Shown: positions 1-6,813, numbered from the stretch's first letter. The stretch is 9,745 nucleotides of DNA from DAIUCA01 sp964613675 (GCA_964613675.1 CAZTIH010000103.1:1-9745), one strand, 5' to 3'. Notes: generated from the sequence alone by a model not told the origin. Program-made: numbers and translations.

Positions 1-27
1 CTCACTACTTAGTTTAGAAATAGTGAG
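1..27. repeat. 7-bp inverted repeat at window edge
   Basis: CTCACTA at 1-7 is the exact reverse complement of TAGTGAG at 21-27, leaving a 13-base loop. No T-run follows, so it is not a typical intrinsic terminator. It may be part of a longer structure cut by the window edge, or chance. It lies inside the possible decayed coding frame described separately. Confidence 0.35.
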
Positions 28-349
28 TCCGTTGCTAGTCGGCGTAAACTACTCGGTCTCTCGATTATTTGCAAGTACTTTTTCAAAATCCTGTGAAGAC
101 TTATCCCTAAACATTTCTGACTTAGCGTTAGAACTGGCTAAACTGAGAAGATAAAAACCAATTCACGCCCCAGTCCAAGCCATACTTTCAAAGTTCCTAA
201 GAGACTTATAGGAGTTGGATGAGGTTCGTACCGAGAATCAGCGGGAAATTCATATCAGCAAGGTGATTACTGAACCCAATGAACCATATCCTAAAAAGCA
301 CAGTGGCATTTTTCCGATTTGGCGCACAACAAGTCACTTCTGCACCTGA
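2..349 (+). pseudogene. Possible decayed coding sequence, unrecognised
   Basis: One forward frame stays open from base 2 to a TAA at 152-154, then to a TAG at 209-211, then to a TGA at 347-349, giving only two internal stops in about 115 codons. The last block is hydrophilic and protein-like (for example ELDEVRTENQREI and EPNEPYPKKHSGIFPIW), and no ATG opens it. The first block could instead be the genuine C-terminus of a gene that begins outside the window. No family was recognised. Open stretches of this length occur by chance often enough that this remains a weak call. Confidence 0.2.
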
Positions 350-388
350 AACCATTGACATATGTAGCCTACCCTTTCATTCGGCGAA

Positions 389-418
389 TTGATCCACATA
401 TTGACTGCATCCCGTATT
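389..418 (+). promoter_or_regulatory. Weak candidate heat-shock promoter for clpB
   Basis: TTGAT at 389-393 and CCCGTATT at 411-418, separated by 17 bases, loosely resemble the sigma-32 pattern (CTTGAA, about 13-17 bases, CCCCATnT). Transcription would start near 425, leaving a leader of about 18 bases that still includes the ribosome site. clpB is a heat-shock gene in proteobacteria, which motivates the search. The match is imperfect in both boxes, so this is a suggestion only. Confidence 0.25.
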
Positions 419-442
419 CTCACCGTTTCGAGAGAAATTTCC

Positions 443-3046
443 ATGCAAATCAATAAAATGACCAGCCGTTTACAGCAAGCACTAGAAGAAGCCCAAAGTC
501 TTGCTATTGAACACGATCACCAATTCATCGAGCCCTTGCATCTCGTCGCTGCACTCGTTACGCAGCAGGATGGCACGATCCCCGCCTTGTTAAATCAGCT
601 GCGGGTCGATCCACAATCATTGGCACATCAGCTCGCTACAGCACTTGATCGGTTGCCGCAAGTGCAGGGAAATCAGGGTGATATTGTACTTTCTAATGAA
701 AGCGTGCGACTTCTGAATCAAGCTGAAAAGCTCGCTCAGAACAAAAAAGACGCTTTCGTCGCTTCAGAACTCGTCTTGCTGGTGGCCGTAGAAGATCGCG
801 GTGATCTGGGTCGTATTCTGAAGCAACAGGGCTTGAATCCTAACGATCTCAGTCGAGCCATCGACAATATGCGTCAGGGAGAGAAAGTGTCTGATGCGCA
901 AAGCGAAGAACAGCGTCGTGCCCTCGACCGCTACACCATTGATTTAACCGCTCGCGCTGAAGCCGGCAAACTCGATCCTGTCATTGGACGAGATGATGAA
1001 ATTCGTCGGACAATTCAAGTACTTGCACGACGCACCAAAAACAACCCCGTTCTCATCGGCGAACCCGGTGTAGGAAAAACCGCTATTGCCGAAGGTTTGG
1101 CCATGCGAATTATCAACCGCGAAGTGCCGGATGGCTTAAAGAATAAGCGTCTGTTATCGCTTGATTTAGGAGCATTAATTGCCGGTACCAAATATCGTGG
1201 CGATTTTGAAGAACGACTCAAGGCGGTTCTTAAAGAACTCTCTAAACAAGATGGTCGCGTCATTTTGTTCATTGACGAACTCCACACCCTCGTTGGTGCT
1301 GGTAAAGCAGAGGGGGCCATGGATGCGGGAAACATGCTTAAACCCGCATTGGCACGGGGAGAATTGCACTGTATCGGTGCCACAACCCTCGATGAGTATC
1401 GGCAATACATCGAAAAAGATGCCGCATTAGAACGACGCTTTCAGAAGGTACTGATTGACGAACCAACCGTCGATGCGACCATCGCCATTTTGCGGGGCCT
1501 TAAAGAACGTTATGAGGTACATCATGGCGTTGATATAACTGACCCGGCGATTGTCGCAGCAGCAACCTTATCTCATCGTTATATTACAGATCGCTTTCTC
1601 CCCGACAAAGCCATTGATTTAATTGATGAAGCGGCGGCGCGTATCCGTTTGGAGATGGATTCTAAACCCGAAGCCCTCGATCGTCTTGATCGTCGCTTAA
1701 TCCAGCTCAAAATCGAGCAGCAAGCGATGCGTAAGGAAAACGATGACGCTTCAAAGAAACGGCTAGCGGCGTTAGAACAGGAAATCGCTAAGCTCGAAAG
1801 CGATTATGCAGACTTAGCCGAAGTTTGGAGGGCCGAAAAAAGCTCTGTTCAAGGGTCAGCTAATGTGAAAGAGGCATTGGAACGGGCTAAACTCGAACTC
1901 GAAGCGGCGAAGCGGGCTGGGGATCTGAACCGCATGGCAGAGTTGCAGTACGGTCGTATTCCAGAACTCGAACGCCAGTTACAGAAAGATGCGTTGAATA
2001 GTAAAAATTCGCAAAAACTACTGCGAAATCGAGTCACTGAGTCTGAAATCGCCGAAATTGTCGCGCAAGCTACAGGTATCCCTGTTTCTAAAATGCTCGA
2101 AGGTGAACGAGAAAAACTTCTGAAAATGGAAAGTGTTCTGCAAAAACGAGTGGTCGGTCAGGATACCGCCGTCATAGCTGTTGCTAATGCGATTCGTCGC
2201 GCCCGAGCCGGATTAGCTGATCCGCAGAAACCCAACGGTTCTTTTCTATTTCTTGGCCCTACGGGGGTTGGAAAAACCGAACTCTGCAAGACACTCGCTC
2301 AATTTCTGTTCGATTCCGATGACGCGATGATCCGCATCGATATGAGTGAATTCATGGAAAAACATTCAGTTGCACGTCTGATCGGTGCGCCGCCTGGTTA
2401 TGTCGGTTATGAGGAAGGGGGGTATCTGACCGAGCTGATTCGTCGCAAGCCTTATTCTGTTGTGCTCCTCGATGAGATTGAGAAGGCGCATCACGATGTC
2501 TTCAACATTCTGCTACAAGTTCTGGATGATGGTCGTCTGACTGATGGTCAAGGTCGGACGGTCGATTTCAGAAATACGGTCATTGTCATGACATCCAATC
2601 TCGGTTCTCATCTCATTCAAGAACTTGCAGATAATTATGATGAGATGCGTCAAGCGGTGATGAATGTGGTGGCCCAACATTTTCGCCCCGAATTTATTAA
2701 TCGCATAGACGAATTAGTGGTTTTTCAACCGCTTCGCAAATCGCAAATCCGCGCGATTACAACACTGCAAATTAGCCGTTTGAGACAACGATTAAATGAG
2801 CAAAATTTGGACCTCGAATTAACCGAAACCGCTTACGATTGGCTTAGTGAAATGGGCTATGATCCTATTTACGGTGCCCGTCCCTTAAAGCGCGCTATTC
2901 AACAGTATTTGGAGAATCCGTTAGCCCAACAATTACTGGCGGGCAAACTTACTCCCGAGCAAATCATTCGCGTGGATTGTAACGCTACAGGTCTCATTTT
3001 TAGTGGTAACGAAACTGCAGTAACCGTTTTAGAAAAGTTCAAATAG
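443..3046 (+). CDS. clpB: ATP-dependent disaggregase ClpB
   Basis: ClpB is a cytoplasmic hexameric AAA+ (Hsp100) machine that works with DnaK/DnaJ/GrpE to extract polypeptides from heat-induced aggregates. The 867-residue product has the N-terminal Clp repeat domain (about 1-145), a first AAA+ module with Walker A GEPGVGKT (K212) and Walker B with E279, a long coiled-coil middle domain (about 405-525, rich in E, K, R and L), and a second AAA+ module with Walker A GPTGVGKT (K611) and Walker B with E678. Pore-loop tyrosines lie at 251 and 653. These positions equal E. coli ClpB numbering. The ATG at 443 is preferred over the in-frame ATG at 389 because GAGAGA (430-435) precedes it and the N-terminus then matches the family (MTSRLQQALEEAQSLA close behind). 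It is probably the first gene of a unit with the LOG gene and soxYZ. No broken motif was seen. Confidence 0.97.
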   Translation: MQINKMTSRLQQALEEAQSLAIEHDHQFIEPLHLVAALVTQQDGTIPALLNQLRVDPQSLAHQLATALDRLPQVQGNQGDIVLSNESVRLLNQAEKLAQNKKDAFVASELVLLVAVEDRGDLGRILKQQGLNPNDLSRAIDNMRQGEKVSDAQSEEQRRALDRYTIDLTARAEAGKLDPVIGRDDEIRRTIQVLARRTKNNPVLIGEPGVGKTAIAEGLAMRIINREVPDGLKNKRLLSLDLGALIAGTKYRGDFEERLKAVLKELSKQDGRVILFIDELHTLVGAGKAEGAMDAGNMLKPALARGELHCIGATTLDEYRQYIEKDAALERRFQKVLIDEPTVDATIAILRGLKERYEVHHGVDITDPAIVAAATLSHRYITDRFLPDKAIDLIDEAAARIRLEMDSKPEALDRLDRRLIQLKIEQQAMRKENDDASKKRLAALEQEIAKLESDYADLAEVWRAEKSSVQGSANVKEALERAKLELEAAKRAGDLNRMAELQYGRIPELERQLQKDALNSKNSQKLLRNRVTESEIAEIVAQATGIPVSKMLEGEREKLLKMESVLQKRVVGQDTAVIAVANAIRRARAGLADPQKPNGSFLFLGPTGVGKTELCKTLAQFLFDSDDAMIRIDMSEFMEKHSVARLIGAPPGYVGYEEGGYLTELIRRKPYSVVLLDEIEKAHHDVFNILLQVLDDGRLTDGQGRTVDFRNTVIVMTSNLGSHLIQELADNYDEMRQAVMNVVAQHFRPEFINRIDELVVFQPLRKSQIRAITTLQISRLRQRLNEQNLDLELTETAYDWLSEMGYDPIYGARPLKRAIQQYLENPLAQQLLAGKLTPEQIIRVDCNATGLIFSGNETAVTVLEKFK
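877..889 (+). promoter_or_regulatory. Internal ribosome site and GTG start in clpB
   Basis: Codon 149 of clpB is GTG at 887-889, preceded five bases upstream by GGGAG within AGGGAGAG. E. coli ClpB is known to be made also as a shorter form lacking the N-domain, initiated at Val149. The same codon position and a strong Shine-Dalgarno sequence here suggest that a short form of about 719 residues is made as well. The position and motif are seen; production of the short form is inferred. Confidence 0.5.
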
Positions 3047-3049
3047 GAG
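3045..3049 (+). promoter_or_regulatory. Ribosome site fixing the TTG start of the LOG gene
   Basis: AGGAG overlaps the clpB stop codon (TAG, 3044-3046) and lies seven bases before a TTG at 3057. It supports the rare start and suggests translation follows on from clpB. Confidence 0.75.
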
Positions 3050-3056
3050 ACTTATC

Positions 3057-3638
3057 TTGCCTTCCATCGCCGTTTACTGTGGCTCCCGTTTGGGACGCTT
3101 ACCCGCTTACCGAGAGGCGGCTGCCATTACGGGAAAAATCATTGTTAATCAGGGATTTAGTATTGTTTATGGCGGCGGTCAAGCGGGCTTAATGGGCGTT
3201 CTAGCCGATCACGCACTTGCTGAAAAAGGTCAAGTTATTGGGGTCATTCCCCGTTTTTTGCGGGAACGTGAGGTCGCTCACAAGCATCTCACGCACTGTT
3301 ACGAAGTGCAGTCAATGCAGGAACGAAAATCTTTAATGGAACATTTAGCAGAGGGTTTTATTATCTTGCCCGGCGGATTCGGCACTCTAGATGAATTAGC
3401 CGAAATTTTGACCTTCGCTCAATTGGAATTACCCGCTTTGAAAGCTAAACCCATTGGGATACTGAATTTGCACCATTATTACGACCATTTATTAGCCCAA
3501 TTTGAGCACCAATTAGCTGAGGAATTCACTCCCGTTAATCTTTTTCAATGGCTGATAGTTTCCACCGACCCCGTCGATTTGGTTCATCGAGTTGTTCAAT
3601 GTATCAGATCGACTTCTACTTCGGAGAAAGTAACATGA
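3057..3638 (+). CDS. LOG-family nucleoside monophosphate phosphoribohydrolase
   Basis: LOG (lonely guy) proteins, TIGR00730 family, cleave the N-glycosidic bond of nucleoside 5'-monophosphates, releasing base and ribose 5-phosphate; the plant members activate cytokinins. The bacterial substrate here is not known. The 193-residue product opens with the typical SIAVYCGSR strand and has a YGGGQAGLMG phosphate loop (38-47), the ERK segment (89-91, with R90) and the family signature PGGFGTLDE (105-113, catalytic E113). It is cytoplasmic, with no signal or membrane segment. The start is TTG: AGGAG sits seven bases before it and no ATG lies near the conserved N-terminus. The gap to clpB is 10 bases, and its stop overlaps the soxY start by four bases (ATGA), so it is probably co-translated with both neighbours. 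The last ten or so residues (STSTSEKVT) lie beyond the conserved fold. Confidence 0.9.
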   Translation: MPSIAVYCGSRLGRLPAYREAAAITGKIIVNQGFSIVYGGGQAGLMGVLADHALAEKGQVIGVIPRFLREREVAHKHLTHCYEVQSMQERKSLMEHLAEGFIILPGGFGTLDELAEILTFAQLELPALKAKPIGILNLHHYYDHLLAQFEHQLAEEFTPVNLFQWLIVSTDPVDLVHRVVQCIRSTSTSEKVT

Positions 3639-4078
3639 TGAACCGTCGTCAGTTCTATCAGAACAGTCTGATTACCGCACTCATCTCTCTACTACCTAAG
3701 CACGCGCTGTCTGAATTATCACCTAAGTTGTTTGAAATCGAAGATATGGAAACAGCGCTACAATATCTGTATGACGACCACCATCTTATAGATAGCAATT
3801 TTGTTCACTTGCAGATCCCAAATCGCCCAGAAAGTGGTGCGTTAGTTCCGGTCACGCTGAGTTGTGAACTTCCGAATGTGCGTTCAATGAGTCTCTTCGC
3901 GCTTAAAAATCCTATTCCCCTCATCGCGCAATTCCCCAGTAATCCATTGATTCAAAATAGATTTTCTCTACGCATTAAGTTGCATCAAAGCACAGAGGTC
4001 ATCGCCGTCGCTGCGGCTGATAAACTCTATGTTAATCGTCAATCTGTTACCGTCACGATAGGTAGCTGCGCCGCTTGA
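3635..4078 (+). CDS. soxY: Sulfur carrier protein SoxY with variant C-terminus
   Basis: SoxY is the periplasmic sulfur carrier of thiosulfate oxidation: paired with SoxZ, it holds sulfur intermediates on a C-terminal cysteine that SoxXA, SoxB and SoxCD act on in turn. The 147-residue product begins MMNRRQFYQNSL, a twin-arginine-like n-region (R4-R5) followed by a modest hydrophobic stretch (about 11-20), consistent with Tat export. The mature part has the beta-rich VPVTLSCELP and LFALKNPIPLIAQF segments of the family. The end reads VTVTIGSCAA: Cys145 is kept, but the canonical GGCGG arm is replaced by GSCAA. An extra cysteine is at 77. The ATG at 3635 is chosen because GGAG (3623-3626) lies eight bases upstream and it overlaps the LOG stop as ATGA; the next ATG (3638) is possible. 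soxZ follows directly. The assignment rests strongly on the soxZ neighbour and the C-terminal cysteine. Confidence 0.85.
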   Translation: MMNRRQFYQNSLITALISLLPKHALSELSPKLFEIEDMETALQYLYDDHHLIDSNFVHLQIPNRPESGALVPVTLSCELPNVRSMSLFALKNPIPLIAQFPSNPLIQNRFSLRIKLHQSTEVIAVAAADKLYVNRQSVTVTIGSCAA

Positions 4079-4089
4079 GGATTTCTGAA

Positions 4090-4398
4090 ATGAACCAAAT
4101 TCGCTTGCAAGCCAGGCCATTAGAAGATTGGATCGAAATCAGAGCCTTGATCGAACATCCGATGGAAAGTGGCCAACGATACGATGAGAATAATCAACGC
4201 GTTCCCGCTCACTTCATCCGCGAAATTACCATCCTCTGCAATGGACAAGAGATTCTAAAATCTGATTGGGGCCCAGGGGTCGCAAAGAATCCATTTTTTT
4301 CAATGCGTTATCGCGGCAACCCTGGTGATGTTATTGAGCTTGTGTGGCACGACAATCTCGGTTACAGCGAACGCGCACTTACACAGGTACCGCGCTGA
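4090..4398 (+). CDS. soxZ: Thiosulfate oxidation carrier partner SoxZ
   Basis: SoxZ forms the tight heterodimer with SoxY that presents the sulfur-bearing arm in the periplasm; it has no signal peptide of its own and is exported with SoxY. The 102-residue product shows the family's conserved stretches: IEIRALIEHPMESGQR (about 17-32), VPAHFIREI (about 39-47), SDWGPGVAKNPFFSMRYRG (about 60-78) and GDVIELVWHDNLG (about 81-93). The ATG at 4090 is preferred because GAGGA (4077-4081) lies eight bases upstream and the N-terminus then fits the family length; a TTG at 4075 overlapping the soxY stop is less likely. It is the last gene of the rightward unit. No soxX, soxA, soxB or soxCD lies in the window, so they must be elsewhere if the pathway is complete. 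Confidence 0.92.
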   Translation: MNQIRLQARPLEDWIEIRALIEHPMESGQRYDENNQRVPAHFIREITILCNGQEILKSDWGPGVAKNPFFSMRYRGNPGDVIELVWHDNLGYSERALTQVPR

Positions 4399-4410
4399 GA
4401 CGCTTTCTCA
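4396..4410. terminator. Short hairpin at the soxZ / dehydrogenase junction
   Basis: TGAGA and TCTCA form a perfect 5-bp stem with a 5-base loop, starting on the soxZ stop codon and filling the 12-base gap between the two converging genes. There is no T-run on either strand, so it would be at best a weak bidirectional or Rho-assisted terminator. Confidence 0.3.
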
Positions 4411-4458
4411 TTACCGACCGACACGGGTCAGTAGTCGATCTAATAGAAAGGTCGGTAA
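4411..4458. repeat. 9-bp inverted repeat in the dehydrogenase 3' end
   Basis: TTACCGACC at 4411-4419 is the exact reverse complement of GGTCGGTAA at 4450-4458, with a 30-base loop. The outer arm contains the stop codon of the leftward dehydrogenase gene and the inner arm lies in its last codons. It could fold in the transcript from either strand and act in 3'-end formation or protection. Confidence 0.4.
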
Positions 4459-5238
4459 CATGCGCCTTGCTACTTGCAGAACATGTGTCGGAACAGTGAC
4501 GCCGTAGCGCGATGCTGGGTGTGGTGAGTTGACGATCTTCAGAATCACCTTGGCGACGGCGTCCGCAGACAATGTAAAGGGCACGACCGCACCTTCTTTC
4601 GCCAATTTTTCCCCCAAATAAGCCTCATAAATCGCTTTGTGAACGCTAGTTTCTGGATTGATGAAGTGGCGGAAAGCCAATAGCGAATTGGACCGAAATT
4701 TTGTCAAAATAGGCCCTGGTTCGACGATAATCACGCGAATTCCCGTTCCTTTCAGCTCTTGTCGCAAAGCATCCGAAATCCCTTCAAGGGCAAATTTCGT
4801 CGCGACATAGGCCCCTCGATAGGGCATCGCCACAAATCCCAAAAGCGAACTATTCTGAATTATCTTCCCATGGCCCTGGCGCCGCATGGTCGGAATCACC
4901 GCGTTGGTGAGTTCTATAGTGCCAAATAAATTGGTCTCGAAAATTGCCCGCATGGCCTCACGGCTAAGATCTTCCACAGCCCCCGGAATCGCATAAGCCC
5001 CGTTGTTGAACAGAACATCTATTCCGCCCGCCCTTTGCAAAATCTCCTTCACCGTCTGCTGAATTGAGTCTGAGGAGTCCAAATCGAGTAGAAAGGTCTC
5101 AAAATTCTGCTCTCTTAGCTTGGCAACATCTTCAGAACGGCGCACTGTGGCAAAAACGCCATGTCCTTGTTCTCTTAAAAGCTGTGCCGTCGCCAGACCA
5201 ATGCCCGACGAACAGCCCGTAATTAGGATACGACTCAA
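4411..5238 (-). CDS. YbbO-like short-chain dehydrogenase/reductase
   Basis: This is a cytosolic classical SDR that reduces or oxidises a carbonyl/alcohol substrate with NAD(P)H; the substrate cannot be told from sequence. The 275-residue product has the Rossmann dinucleotide motif TGCSSGIG (7-14), the LDLDS adenine-ring segment (about 51-55), NNGA (78-81, in place of the more common NNAG), N103, S131, and the catalytic YVATK (Y144, K148), followed by EPGPILT. Overall it resembles E. coli YbbO in length and in the shared GCSSGIG, RGAY and SDALR segments. The start is TTG, supported by GGAG eight bases upstream and by a four-base overlap with the pepA stop (TTGA), so translation is probably coupled to pepA. 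The C-terminal tail after about 235 is basic and hydrophobic and could touch a membrane, but no clear transmembrane helix is present. Confidence 0.88.
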   Translation of the reverse strand: MSRILITGCSSGIGLATAQLLREQGHGVFATVRRSEDVAKLREQNFETFLLDLDSSDSIQQTVKEILQRAGGIDVLFNNGAYAIPGAVEDLSREAMRAIFETNLFGTIELTNAVIPTMRRQGHGKIIQNSSLLGFVAMPYRGAYVATKFALEGISDALRQELKGTGIRVIIVEPGPILTKFRSNSLLAFRHFINPETSVHKAIYEAYLGEKLAKEGAVVPFTLSADAVAKVILKIVNSPHPASRYGVTVPTHVLQVARRMLPTFLLDRLLTRVGR

Positions 5239-6677
5239 GCCGTTAGCTCCGATACCAACTCATCGAGTAACCGCACACCAAACCCCGTTGCCCCCTTGCG
5301 GAATAATGGTTGTTCTTTGTCTGCCCAAACCACGCCAGCGACATCTAAATGTGCCCAAGGAACGCCGTTAACGAACTGTTGCAGAAATACCGCTCCAATA
5401 GTCGATCCTGCCCCTTTGCCACTGGTAATGTTGCGCCAATCAGCAATTTCACTTTTGATTTCCTTGACATATTCATCGCCCAACGGCATCGGCCACAGCG
5501 ATTCTCCACTGCGTTTTGATGCCTTCAGAAGTTGTGTTTGCAAAGTGTCGTCGTTGCAGAACATCCCTGCTTTATGTACGCCGAGCGCCACGATGATGGC
5601 CCCTGTCAAAGTCGCTAAATCAATCATCAGACGTGGCTTAAACCGATCTTGAGTGTACCAAAGAGCATCTGCAAGGACTAATCGACCTTCTGCATCGGTA
5701 TTCAGAATCTCAATAGTCTGACCCGACATGGCTTTTACCACATCTCCCGGCCGACTTGCAGAACCCGATGGCATATTCTCTACCAGACCAATCACGCCTA
5801 CGGCATTCACTGGCGCTTTGCGACGCGCCAATGTCTCCATCAGCCCGACCACGGTCGCCGATCCAGCCATATCCCACTTCATATCTTCCATGCCCGCAGC
5901 GGGTTTAATCGAGATGCCGCCAGTATCGAAAGTCACGCCCTTACCCACGAAAGCTAGTGGGGGGGTAGCTCCTCCATTTTTCCACTGCATTACGACGACT
6001 CTTGCTTCCCGCTGCGATCCCTGTGCCACCGACAACAACGAATTCATTCCCAAATCGCTCAAGTGATTGGCATCCAAAATCTCAACTTCGACGCCAAGTT
6101 CTTTAAGAAACAAACAGCGTTCTGCATAACTTTCTGGATACAACACATTTGCAGGTTCAGAAACCAAGTCACGCGCCGTGAAAACGCCTTTTAGTTGCGC
6201 ATCCAGAGGGATATACAGATTTTTTGCAGAAATTTCGTCATCGACTAGGAGATGTAAGACTTCAAGCATTGGTCTGGCGTCTTCATCTACTTTCTTATAT
6301 TTATCAAAGCGATAGCTACGGAGATTAGCCCCCAATGCTAACTGTACCGCCAATGCGTTGCGGTTCTCCACAGCCGCCAGATCGACTGTCGCCGCCGAAA
6401 TTCCCAACTTATCGAGTTCGTTAAAAATTACCCCCCCCAACCGTCGCGCCGCAGGTTCATCAAAGCTCGCCAATTCACCTAAACCCACTAATAACAATGG
6501 GTTACCTTCTACGGTCAACGCCAAAGTCTGTTCACGTTTCCCCGAAAATCGCGGGTAATGGTTCAGTAGTTCCGAAAATCCACTGATCCCTTGCACCGTC
6601 GTTGTCGGTTGACAGCCTTGCGCGACTCCTAACACTCGAGCAGAAGTCTGAATTTTTTGCGTGAATTCAATTTGCAT
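5235..6677 (-). CDS. pepA: Cytosol leucyl aminopeptidase PepA (M17)
   Basis: PepA is a hexameric two-metal aminopeptidase that removes N-terminal residues from peptides in the cytoplasm; in E. coli it also binds DNA in plasmid dimer resolution and carAB control. The 480-residue product carries the M17 core: GKGVTFDTGGISIKP with metal ligands K246 and D251 and catalytic K258, then D269, and the signature NTDAEGRL with D328, E330 and catalytic R332. All seven align with E. coli PepA at a constant offset of 24. The N-terminal macrodomain-like part (about 1-160) is somewhat shorter than in E. coli. The ATG at 6677 (MQIEFTQKIQ) fits the family; the in-frame ATG at 6707 has no spaced ribosome site. 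It heads a leftward pair with the SDR gene and diverges from dsbC. In many gammaproteobacteria holC follows pepA; here the SDR takes that place. Confidence 0.96.
   Translation of the reverse strand: MQIEFTQKIQTSARVLGVAQGCQPTTTVQGISGFSELLNHYPRFSGKREQTLALTVEGNPLLLVGLGELASFDEPAARRLGGVIFNELDKLGISAATVDLAAVENRNALAVQLALGANLRSYRFDKYKKVDEDARPMLEVLHLLVDDEISAKNLYIPLDAQLKGVFTARDLVSEPANVLYPESYAERCLFLKELGVEVEILDANHLSDLGMNSLLSVAQGSQREARVVVMQWKNGGATPPLAFVGKGVTFDTGGISIKPAAGMEDMKWDMAGSATVVGLMETLARRKAPVNAVGVIGLVENMPSGSASRPGDVVKAMSGQTIEILNTDAEGRLVLADALWYTQDRFKPRLMIDLATLTGAIIVALGVHKAGMFCNDDTLQTQLLKASKRSGESLWPMPLGDEYVKEIKSEIADWRNITSGKGAGSTIGAVFLQQFVNGVPWAHLDVAGVVWADKEQPLFRKGATGFGVRLLDELVSELTA
5247..5250 (-). promoter_or_regulatory. 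Ribosome site fixing the TTG start of the dehydrogenase
   Basis: On the minus strand GGAG lies within the last codons of pepA, eight bases before the TTG at 5238. It decides the start and indicates reinitiation or coupling after pepA. Confidence 0.65.
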
Positions 6678-6813
6678 AATAGATGCTCTATGGGTTTTGC
6701 TTGTCATCCTTCAATTGAACCCGAAAACCAGAATTTTGTTCACTCTGATAATTTCTGCCCTTTGTGCGGTTACTATTAGGATTTGTAGTGTCGCTCAAAT
6801 TGGAAAAATACTG
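6678..6813. other. Divergent intergenic region between pepA and dsbC
   Basis: These 136 bases must hold the start signals for both genes if each has its own promoter. On the plus strand GATAAT (6747-6752) could be a -10 box for dsbC, but no good -35 box sits 16-18 bases before it. On the minus strand TTGAGC (6793-6798) and TAGTAA (6770-6775), 17 bases apart, are a poor candidate for pepA. Neither is convincing. A forward reading frame continues through this region from 6661 into dsbC, but it overlaps the pepA start and is not part of the mature family. Confidence 0.4.

Larger units (their letters stand above)
1..442. other. Gene-poor region upstream of clpB
   Basis: No complete gene could be supported in this stretch. 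It contains a 7-base inverted repeat at the extreme left edge, a forward reading frame interrupted by two stops that may be a decayed coding sequence, and at its right end the leader of clpB with a Shine-Dalgarno-like GAGAGA at 430-435. A perfect TTGACA lies at 355-360, but no acceptable -10 box follows at 16-18 bases. No tRNA fold, tandem repeat or insertion-sequence end pair was recognised. Confidence 0.6.

Noticed and set aside
201..209. GAGACTTAT shared with 3047-3055
   Set aside because: A nine-base match near a ribosome-site-like sequence; too short and isolated to treat as a repeat or attachment site.
355..360. Perfect TTGACA as the clpB -35 box
   Set aside because: No hexamer at 15-18 bases downstream matches TATAAT at more than three positions, so it is not called a promoter.
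279..392. 37-codon forward frame starting MNHILKSTVAFF
   Set aside because: It has no well-spaced ribosome site, no recognisable family and overlaps another, equally open frame. It is too short to support as a gene.
389..442. Extension of ClpB by 18 residues from the ATG at 389
   Set aside because: The extension does not resemble ClpB N-termini, whereas the ATG at 443 has a ribosome site and puts both Walker lysines at E. coli numbering.
1015..1410. Reverse-strand open frames inside clpB
   Set aside because: Low-complexity Ser/Arg-rich translations opposite a conserved AAA+ module; they are shadows of clpB coding sequence.
5296..6066. Forward open frames across pepA
   Set aside because: They lie antisense to a highly conserved M17 catalytic domain and have no family features or ribosome sites.
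6661..6813. N-terminal extension of DsbC with an extra hydrophobic stretch
   Set aside because: It would overlap the pepA start and precede a complete signal peptide beginning at 6814; DsbC family length fits the later start.
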